In this document: piece by piece, positions 55,880-64,000 of the stretch
Position numbering within the stretch: position 1 is the stretch's first letter
Layout of the letters: each line of letters begins with the position of its first letter
Assembly (NCBI GenBank): GCA_025917655.1
Contig: CP084615.1
Span: 1,426,001-1,490,000, forward strand
DNA from: Chlorella sorokiniana
Lineage: Eukaryota > Chlorophyta > Trebouxiophyceae > Chlorellales > Chlorellaceae
DNA length: 64,000 bases
Direction: 5' to 3'
Program-made: the position numbers and the translations under genes
The notes under the pieces: generated by a model
Database searches by the model: none
Seen by the model: only the letters and a program-made list of their open reading frames with translations
Told to the model about the DNA's origin: nothing

Positions 55880-56660
55880 GCTGAATCTCTGCGGCCGCTG
55901 AGGCGTTGAGCCAATCAGATGGTTTGCAATGCGTTGCTGCTTGCTTTTTCTCCATGGATGCCCGCTTCTGTCTATGCTTTCACCATGCTCTCGGCTTCGG
56001 TATGGCCCGCTCTTATTCTCGCTGCGGTCTCGAAGCTTGCCCTCTCTGCTCCCCGCTGCGGTCTCGGCGCCTGCGCTCTTTGCTCCTACTACGGCCTTGA
56101 TGCTTGCGTTCTCTGCTCCTGCCGCGGTCTCGACGAATGCGCTCCCAACTCTTGCTACGGTCTCGGCATATGCGCTCCCTGCTCCTACTCCGAGTTTGAC
56201 GGACGCGCTCTCTGCTCCTGCTGCGTGAGGAGCATCGCTCAGCTGGTTGCGTGCGACCTTCCACATGTGGTTCATGAACCGCAGCCTCTCTTGTTGCGCC
56301 TGTTCTTGCAAACGTGGGATGCGGAAGGTCTTTGGACCAGGTGAGGTTGCGCAAAGATTCCAAGGCTTGCGTTGTCCCTGTTGGGTGATGAGAGTGCGAT
56401 GTGAGTGCGTCGGCAGTTCGGAAATGGCCGAATGGCAAACCACAATTGCAAGGCCACATGTTGCAACAACTTCACCTGGCTCACTGTGCGGCGAATGTGC
56501 TGTGACCTGCTGGTTGACAAAACTCGCCGGTCTATTGATGGCTGCATCGGGTCTATTGACAACTGCATCTGCTGCGTATGCGTCCGAAGCGCCTACGCCC
56601 GATGCCACAGTCCCTCTGGCGGCGGGGGCCTCTGCTGTTGCGCATTCTGCGCTCAACGGC
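55880..56660 (-). CDS. Exon region with RS/RD dipeptide repeats (minus)
   Basis: A run of ~36-nt repeats at 56040-56230. In one minus frame it encodes SRSRERVRQTRSRSRERICR ... RSRSKERRRRDRSG, an RS-domain pattern of splicing factors; in the neighbouring frame it encodes Ala/Gly-rich repeats. A preceding segment (RLQEQAQQERLRFMNHMWKV near 56300) looks helical. Which frame is used depends on splicing I cannot fix. It is probably the C-terminal part of the gene containing 56680-57240. Confidence 0.4.
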
Positions 56661-56679
56661 AAAGTGACGAGGTCTTGTC

Positions 56680-57240
56680 TGGATCAGCTGCAGTTTTGCG
56701 TGCTGACTCCATTAGGCGTGCCTTCTCCTGCTGCAACGTTTGACGCAGCTGCCGCTGCTCTGCCTCGCTGGCGCGGCAGCGCTGCTTTTCCTTGAAAATG
56801 TTGCGCCAGTAGGGGGCATCGTATTCAAGCAGAAACTCCTCATGCGCCACGACTTCCCGCGTGGTGACAACAAAGCAGTGAGGCTGCGACAAACATTGAG
56901 ACATGCATAGAATACGGCGACCAGGCTTCATAGGCAGAAAACTCATCCCCAGCAGCCACCTACCCATCCGAACACAAGCACTTCCCGCAACAAAGCGGTG
57001 TGATCGTGACGTGGGTTGTGCATGTCTTTGGTGGTGGTGGTGTGGGGGTTGGTTTGCAGGGTTGTTTGCGGTGTGGGTAAGCACCCAAGCAACCACCGAT
57101 ACAGCAAAAATGCACTCACAACCACCCACCACAAATTTGCAGTTGGGTCCTCCTGGAAGTGCAGTCAGCTCACGTTTTCCCAGCTGAATCTCAGTAAGCG
57201 GGTCGATGGAGACGTCACTTTGCACACAATGGGCACCATC
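56680..57240 (-). CDS. SET-like C-terminal domain exons (minus)
   Basis: Two exons separated by an intron between about 57130 and 56895. The upstream exon ends GKRELTALPGGPNCKFVV; the downstream exon starts CFVVTTREVVAHEEFLLEYD-APYWRNIFKEKQ. PNC...F followed by EEFLLEYxxxYW resembles the last part of SET methyltransferase domains (xPNC, then GEELxxDYxxxYW). The catalytic NH of NHxxxPNC is not obvious. A basic coiled stretch follows (EAEQRQLRQTLQQEKARLME). A histone lysine methyltransferase is the best guess. Confidence 0.4.
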
Positions 57241-58990
57241 AAGAGCTAGATTGTGCCAAAGTCACTTGATTAGTCATGGGTTAGCCAGCTTGCCACTGGA
57301 AACGGCAATTAAAACTGAACGTCAACTCACTTGATTAGCGCAGTCTCATTACCGTATCCCCATGCGGCGTATGTGAAATGATGGCGATCATGCAGGGTCA
57401 TACTTGGCCAGCGGGGGCTCAGCGGCGAGGCATGGATTGACTGAAGACGTTGTATCCCACACCACTATCAGCAGCGAATGCTTCGCAACACAACGCCAGC
57501 CGCAAAGCAATCCGGTCATGCAATGAGCCATGCAACCAAACACATTACAAAAAACAATGCGCTGTGCGGCCAATTGACTGATGTCAGTGCAAGCATAATG
57601 AAGATCTCATGTTACCTGAGATGTTGTCAGCCCCATATCTACATAGGCATCAGGGACAAGCGGGTTGTAGTGACCGTGCAGGGCTTGAGAAACTGAGGCT
57701 TGCTTTGTCTCAATCGCAACAACAGCCAAAAGGGTTGGTGCATAGGATATGCATCTGACCCTGGCACCGTATTGCTTTCTGCTGCAGTTCATTGGCCATT
57801 CCACGCTGCGCAACGACAACAAGCTATGATCACTTCGACTAAACAAGAGCAAGTCACCCACCCTGGGCAAGCTGTGAGTCAGACAAGAATTCGTCGTAGT
57901 CAGTGTTTAGCAACTGCAGAAGAGGGACTCGGGGTGAACTTGAGTTGTATGTGGCGGAAGCAAAGGAAGACACGTCACCCAAAGGCTTGCTTTCTATTTG
58001 ATAAATGCAGCATTGAAGCAAGAGAATCATACTGGGGTTGCATTCCAGTTAAACCTCCGGAACAGCCGTTCGGGTAGGCTACCCAGCCTATCGATGGTCC
58101 TCCACATTAAATTTCACATCAAAGTCTGCCAGAAAGCCCACCTGGATGCTTTGGTAAGCGCCCAGCACTGTGTCTTCTGGGACTCGCGTTTTCTTGCTGC
58201 CGCGCGTACGGCACCGCCAACCCAGGGCGCCTGCAGCCAGAAACCAACCTTGCACAAAAGGCTTGAACTACCATGTTGGTAAACACCTTGTACAAATGGC
58301 AAGTAGGATGAGCTGTCAACAACCATCCAGTGAAATCAGGGCGCACCAGGATCCGCTGCTAAGTCGCGGCGTGGGTCATTAGTCGGGATTTCGAACCTTT
58401 CCCCGCAGGCGGCAACAGGCAGCATCTCAGGCAGCTCCGAAGGGGACTTCAGTTTACCATTTTTCTAGGCAAGTGCCTGCATTCAATACAATGGTCATGT
58501 CAGAGCCAAACTTTTGATCTGTAAGACAATGTAAAGTGGAGCGCCTTACCGTCTAATATACATTTCCACCTGTTTACGTACATCTGCCTTCTCACGGGAG
58601 TCCACCACCACAGCCGGGTATTCCTTTGGATTGGCTGCAGCATTCAGTGATGACAGTTAGTGTCGGTGCAGTGGTGGGTCAAGCCTGCGCACCCCTGCCC
58701 TCAGTCTTCGTACAACACCTGCCATGAGTGCCTGGTACTGTCCGGTGACTTGGTGGTAAGCTGCAATGTAAGCTGCTGGAATAACATGACCAAGAACCTG
58801 AAAGTAGCGCAAGGCGCTCACGTTCACGCTGGGTTGGGGCCAGGCTAAACACCAAGAACAAGGCCGCTTAGCCACTTTGCACATGAACAACCCACCAGCA
58901 GGTCGGCGGCGCCACGCGGTGGAGGGCCATTGATGTCGCCCTGGCTGTCCAAGTGTGCCCAGGGAGGCGCCAGCTGGAGCTAACACGCAT
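57241..58990 (-). CDS. Exons of unknown function between ePHD and SET-like parts (minus)
   Basis: Short coding-like stretches on the minus strand: ANPKEYPAVVVDSREKADVR near 58560-58620, GWRCRTRGSKKTRVPEDTVL near 58160-58240, VEWPMNCSRKQYGARVRC near 57730-57800, and NPLVPDAYVDMGLTTSQ before a donor at ~57615. They are likely exons of the same long gene as the ePHD and SET-like parts, but boundaries are not resolved. Confidence 0.35.
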
Positions 58991-59996
58991 TGGGATGGGT
59001 GGCGGATCAGCTGCCACCTGCAATGCCTCCAACTGCTGCTCAGCAACTGCAGGGCAAGTGGCCGCTGCGTCGCCAATCTCTTCGTCCTCCGAACTGCGGT
59101 CCAGAATGTACAGCATGCCATCCCGCTCTTCCCAGCCCTTGCTTGAGGAGGGCAGTGTTGGCGCACGGCTGAGTTGCCTCTCCTCCAGTGTTTCTGAGCG
59201 CTGTACCTTCCGCAGTGCGGCGGCGGGTTGGTGGCGTTCCCAGCCGCCGCACGATTCAAACCACAGGCCTGCTGGCTCCTCCAAGCAATTTGCAATCCTG
59301 CAGCACAGACAACATAACATGCTCAGCAGTGTGATGACCAAACCTGCAACACAGCAGTAGCCATCGGGAGCGGCGCACGGACATGTTGGCATGCTTCTTG
59401 CAGGCTGCTTCAAAGACGTTGGCTGAAAAGCTGACGTCCCCAGTGGATTGAGCTGCTTCCCTGGCACACGGCAGGTGCCAGACGCAGCCGCAGGCGGCAA
59501 TGCCCTTGCAGTTGAGGGTTGCACCCGGCTGCCCACACAGGGTGCAGTGGATGTGCCTGCCGCGAGCAAACTCCAGCTCAACCTTGGTCGGCGGAATGTT
59601 GCCATGCCTATGTGGCTCACGCGGATGCATCGCTGTCAGGCGACGGCCATAGGCAATCGCGCTGCTGTACCCAGCGCACGCCTCATGGTACTGCAGCGGC
59701 GTAGCAAGCCGACTCGCTGCCACCAGCAGGCCTGCCAGCCGGCACGGAACGCTATCATCCTGAGGACGCCGGCAGAAGCAACAAGCGTCCTTTGGTGGCA
59801 GTTGTGGTGGGGAGCCAGCTGATTCTGCATCCCAAGGTGATGCACACAGGAGGGGGGTCCCACAAGCGCTCAGAGAACGCTGGCGCTGGCGGTTTGGCGG
59901 GTGTGCAAGAGAATTCTGGATGAGCTCGTGCATCGTATGGCTGTCTATTGAGAGAATAAGCAAAAGGCAACAAAGTTGACAGCCAACACACAGCAA
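58990..59996 (-). CDS. Extended PHD (ePHD) zinc-finger exons of a chromatin protein
   Basis: Minus strand. A Cys/His series from 59780 to ~59350: CCFC, YHEACA, then CTLCGQPGATLNCKG, CGCVWHLPCA, and C-x2-HAN. This is the C2HC-PHD pairing of the ePHD (HC5HC2H) domain found next to PHD/SET in Trithorax-like and JADE/BRPF proteins. Donor at 59344/59343; the next exon starts at 59297 and encodes an acidic linker (DRSSEDEEIGD near 59080). With the SET-like exons downstream in the same direction, an ATX/Trithorax-type methyltransferase is plausible; separate genes are also possible. Confidence 0.6.
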
Positions 59997-59999
59997 AAA

Positions 60000-60320
60000 G
60001 TTGAGTTACGACTCAACTAGCGATTGCGTGGCGCTCAGCTTGATCCCAGAATTGCACAGCCCTCGCACCTTGGGAGGGCATTTGCGCCCCCTCAAACCGG
60101 CGGCGTGCTGCCGGAGCTGATTGCCGTGCGGGCGCGGGGCAGCCTCTGTAGCCGCAGTAGTTTGAACTCAAACTGCCTCATGCTCCAATGCTGATCATCA
60201 GCACCCGGCTGACGATCTGCTTGTCGACTGGCAGCTGTACCTGTCCAACTGGCGCACCGCCATGGCGCGCCATTGACCGCTGGGCCGAGAGCAGACCCTT
60301 GCAACAAGTGGCAGGTCTGC
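60000..60320. other. Interval between CARB 3' end and the ePHD gene
   Basis: Contains a short perfect palindrome, GTTGAGT-TACG-ACTCAAC (60000-60017). A minus-strand first exon of the ePHD gene may lie here (MPSQGARAVQFWDQAERHAI near 60020-60085), but no start is certain. Confidence 0.3.
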
Positions 60321-60322
60321 TG

Positions 60323-60327
60323 TTACA
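60323..60327 (-). terminator. TGTAA poly(A) signal of CARB
   Basis: TGTAA on the minus strand 110 nt after the CARB stop codon; spacing is normal for algal 3'UTRs. Confidence 0.55.
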
Positions 60328-60437
60328 CGGATGAAGCGAGCTGGTACAAAATAAAGGTGTTGACAGTTTTGAAGAATGCAGGAAAGGGGGCGGCTTCAGT
60401 GCAGCCGGGTATGGCGACGCATACCTCGCCCCCACAC

Positions 60438-63400
60438 TCAGAAGTAGTCCTGCAGCGGCACCTGCTCCAGCTCCCCCTTGGACATGTCCTTGAGGGCCTC
60501 GACTGTCGCCTTGGCTGCAGCGACGGTCGTGATGATCGGCACCTTGTGCGCGAGCGCGGTGCGCCGCAGCTCCTTCCCGTCGCGCACGTCGGACTCGTCC
60601 CCCTGCCGTAGTGATTATCATCATCTGAATCTCGCCATTCTTCAGCAGGTCCTCTGCAAGTGAGTTTGGACAGGAAGGGGGAGACAAACGTCAGACAGCT
60701 TGGCTACACCAGGATGCCTACCAAGACGTCCAGCTACGCTGGCTTGTCCGAGGCAGCGCAGAACCCACCTGCATTGGGGCGGCCCTCCTGGACTTTCAGC
60801 ACAGACTGGATGTTGGTCAGGCCCGCCTTGCGCAGATGCGCAGCAGTGTTGTAGGTGGCCATGATGCCGAAACCCAGCTCCTGCAACTCGCGAGCAATAG
60901 GCACAGCTGCGCGGGGGCGCGGGGGCGCAAGCGCGTACATATGGGGCCACATTGGCAAAACAGCAGAATTTCGTTCGGACGCCCAGCACGCATCACTGCT
61001 TGATGCAGGTTAGTTGCCACTGCAAACACTGCTCTCGTCTTGCCCTGCCCCCTCACCTGCATCCTTGTATTTGTCCATCATGGTGATGAACACGTTGCCC
61101 GACTGGGGCAGGCGCTGGCCTGCAGCAATGGCTGCCTTGGCATATGCCTTCCCAAATGTGACATCAATGCCCATGACCTGCTCGAAGGGGACGGCGATAC
61201 AGGCGCTGAGCATTTGGCGGCGGCAGAACGCCCAACTTGAGTAAGGTCGCAGGGCAACTCTGGAGCGGCTTGCAGGCTGCATCATGGTAAAAAATGCGCG
61301 CCCACCTCGCCCGTGGACCGCATCTCTGGGCCCAGCAGCGTGTCGGCGCCCGCAAACTTGTCAAACGGCAGCACAGCCTCCTTCACAGCCACATGGTTCA
61401 GCTTGGGTTCCTGCAGACGGCAGGGTGCGGCCAGGGCCCCGCTTCTTGTGAGGCACTGATCATCAAGCGCAGCCCCGCCGCGCGCGCGCCCCCATGGCAC
61501 GATCATCAGTCCCTACCACAAGCCAGCACGCTGCTTGGCCCACCTCTGTGAAGCCCAGCTCAGGGAGTTTCTTGCCCGACATGAGCAGCGAGGCGTAGGC
61601 AGCCAGCGGGTGGCCGATAGCCTTCGCCACAAAGGGCACTGTGCGCGATGCGCGCGGGTTGGCCTCGATGATGTACACCTGGTTGTCCTGCACCGCGTAC
61701 TGGATGTTGATCAGGCCCACCACGCGCAGTGCACGCGCCAGCTTGGGTGTCCACTCCCGGATGGTGGCCAAGCACTCCTCGCTGATAGTCTGGGGCGGGA
61801 TGGAGCACGCGCTGTCGCCGCTGTGCACGCCAGCTTGCTCAATATGCTGCGAAACGGCAAAGGGGGATGCCAGGCGGAGGGGTCAGGTAGCCAAAGGCAT
61901 ACAGCAGGGACCAGCACCATCTGCCATGCGGAGGGGAAAGCAGCAGCAGTGCCACCCTGCCAACCTACCTGCATGATACCGCAAATAACGACGTTCCCAT
62001 CCTCGTCTGCACGCATAAAGGAAAGGCGCGGGCAGGCGATGTGAGGGTGTCTAAGCTGCAGTCCTGCAAACAGTGAAAATGACATCCTGCCTGCCCAAGA
62101 ATGACGCGGTGCGAGCGCGGCCCTCTCCCCTCACACCCACCCGCCAGCGCGTCCACATCCAGCTCGTCGGCCCTGTCCAGGTACTTGTCCACCAGAACGG
62201 GCCTTTCCGGGTCCACCTCCACAGCGGTGTTGATGTAGCGGTGCACGTCGGCATCGCTGTACACAATCTCCATGGCGCGTCCGCCCAGCACGTAGCTAGG
62301 GCGCACCATCACAGGGTAGCCAAGCTGTGTGTGGGGCCCGGGGGGCAGGGAAGAAGCCTGTGAGCATGTCTGCCGGAACGAGCGGTGGCAATGCAGCAGG
62401 CAAAACATGGGTGGCAGGTGACCAAGAGCCGCTGCTGGCAGCACAGCGATTCCTGAGCGCACCCGGTTCGCAATCTGCAGCGCCTCCGCCTCATTCGTGG
62501 CTACGCCGCCCTCGGGTTGCCGGATGTCGAGGCGCGTAAGCAGAGCCATCCACCGGTCGCGGTCCTCGGCCTCATCAATCGCATCAGGCTGCGTGCCCCA
62601 AATGCGCACATTGCCCTTGCCTGCCAGGGGCAGTCAGCAGGTGTCAAATGTGCAAATGCCTGCCGCATTACCAGAGCGCAGAAGCATTCCAGTTCTAATG
62701 TGCCGCCAAGATGAGACCGGAGGATGCAACATGAGAACAACAATCACTCCCCTTGCTACCCACCGCTGGCCGCAGGGATGGGATTTTCTTCCAAAGCCTT
62801 GTGCAGTGCGGTTGCCAGTTTGAGCGGCGTCTGGCCGCCAAACTGCACAATGATGCCCTCGGGCCGCTCCTTTTCAATCACGTTGAGCACGTCCTCAACC
62901 TGCGCAAGGGAACGGGGCGCGCAGGCAAGCGCATTCAGGCGGCAATTCCAGGCCATGGAGCACCACACCCGGACGCCTGATGTTCAGTGCCGCCTGCAGC
63001 AGCACTCCCCCGCTTCTCCTCCTCTCAACCCCACGCTCACCGTGAGCGGCTCAAAGTAAAGGCGTGAGGAGGTGTCATAGTCGGTGGAGACGGTTTCAGG
63101 ATTGGAGTTCATCATGATGGTCTCGTAGCCAGCATCGCGCAGAGAGAAGGAGGCGTGGCAGCAGCAGTAATCGACCCGATGCCCTGGCCAATGCGGTTGG
63201 GGCCGCCGCCCAGGATGAGCACCTTGGGGTTGGAGTCGGCCTCACACTCGCACTCGCCGTCGTACGAGGAGTACATGTAGGGGGTGCCCGCCTCAAACTC
63301 AGCGGCACACGTGTCCACCCGCTTCATGCTGGGCTCCACGCCCAGCGCCTTGCGCGCCTTGCGCACTGCGGTGTGTGGGGAGGGGGGCAAAGGGTGGGTG

Positions 63401-64000
63401 CCCGGAAGCGTGGACGCAGACGGGCGGCGCAAAGGCAAAGCCCAGGCTGCGCCCGCATGAAGCTGTTCATGACGGGCAACCTTTGAAGCCGTTTGGTGGG
63501 TGTGCCGTGCCCGCAGCTGGAAGACAGCGGCCGCGCATTGCACGCCTACAACGCCCCATTCCCCCAGCCCGTCCGCACCTGCCATCATGTCGCTGCCCAC
63601 CGCGCGCGCAATTTGCGCATCGGAAAAGCCACGCCTCTTGACCTGCAGCATGTCGGTGGCGCTAAGCTCCTCCAGTTTCTTGCCCTTCAGCCACACCTCC
63701 ACCTCGTGCAGCTCGCCCAACTGCAGCATTTGAGGGAGGGAAAGACATCAGGCAGCTTCCAGCCTGGCAGGCAGACCTGCCCAGCGGCCTGCAGCCCATT
63801 GGACAGCTGATGAGAGCCCCTGGCAGCCCCGACAGTGGTTGGCCACTCCCCACCCCGGCCCACCTGCGCCAGGAACCAGGGGTCAATCTTGGTGTACTCG
63901 TGGATGGCCTCCAGGCTCTCCCCATCCTCCAGCGCCTGCTTGATGGCCACCATGCGCTCAGGGTTGGGCACACGCATGTTGTAGATGAGGCGGTCGTGGG
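60438..64000 (-). CDS. CARB: Carbamoyl-phosphate synthase large subunit, C-terminal two-thirds
   Basis: Twelve exons, every junction GT...AG and phase-consistent: 60438-60653, 60769-60906, 61057-61177, 61306-61410, 61544-61846, 61969-62006, 62141-62324, 62463-62620, 62764-62899, 63041-63365, 63579-63720, 63864 to beyond the window. Order: oligomerisation domain ([16 protein letters not shown]), second ATP-grasp half ([109 protein letters not shown]), then the MGS-like allosteric domain, ending VPLQDYF-stop at 60438. It makes carbamoyl phosphate for arginine and pyrimidines in the plastid. Two one-base breaks: a loss near 63171-63178 and an extra C in the run 60599-60603. Confidence 0.96.

Noticed and set aside
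56040-56230. Plus-strand Cys/Ala-rich membrane protein
   Set aside because: It is the antisense reading of the RS-like repeats; neighbouring exons with conserved motifs are all on the minus strand.

Overview
The window looks like nuclear DNA of a green alga (Chlorophyta), probably an intron-rich, GC-rich trebouxiophyte or chlorophycean; the exact taxon cannot be fixed from sequence alone. The evidence is dense short introns with GT...AG borders in conserved eukaryotic genes, TGTAA poly(A) signals just upstream of polyadenylation points (seen directly in a retrocopied mRNA at 14254-14290), and a carbamoyl-phosphate synthase large subunit of plant type. No bacterial operon, Shine-Dalgarno site or CRISPR array was found.

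Layout. 1-4373 (+): 3' part of a multi-exon gene whose last residues resemble plant Virilizer (m6A writer complex). 4443-54478: about 50 kb of nested mobile DNA. It holds a LINE family with APE-type endonuclease and a (TAACA)n tail, in many truncated pieces on both strands. It also holds a full-length Ty3/gypsy chromovirus (5066-12646, minus strand, TSD CTTGT) with an extra ORF between primer site and gag, and an intact intronless RPS10 retrocopy (13606-14290) inside a LINE tail. Several Ty1/copia copies carry either 353-bp or 80-bp LTRs. A roughly 351-bp non-coding LTR element (TRIM-like) has a copia-type half-tRNA primer site, a purine tract and a tRNA-like A-box/B-box module. 5'-truncated copies of one poly(A) transcript family are also present. 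A head-to-tail array of seven 1.91-kb units plus a partial eighth (35612-49445) is built from copia 3' ends joined to inverted gag and RT fragments. 55-60 kb (minus): spliced host gene(s) with an extended PHD finger, a SET-like C-terminus and RS-like repeats. 60438-64000 (minus): 3' two-thirds of CARB, exons resolved to the base, with two single-base frame breaks.

How it fits together. The LINE machinery is the likely mobiliser of the RPS10 copy and the poly(A) transcript copies, because those carry 10-18 bp TSDs, poly(A) tails and 5' truncation. The 80-bp-LTR copia elements are the likely helpers for the TRIM-like element, because LTR, primer site and 5-bp TSD match. Order of insertion can be read in places: a copia integrase was split by an 80-bp-LTR element (TSD CCGCC at 26968 and 33809), which was later invaded by a 353-bp-LTR element and rearranged by inversion. 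The region has the character of a pericentromeric or centromeric transposon sink, which is inference only.

Limits. Splice sites outside CARB are approximate. Family names rest on motif recognition. Single-base frame breaks may be assembly errors, and a CTG/CAG-focused mutation signature at roughly 17.3-31.4 kb makes this a serious possibility.
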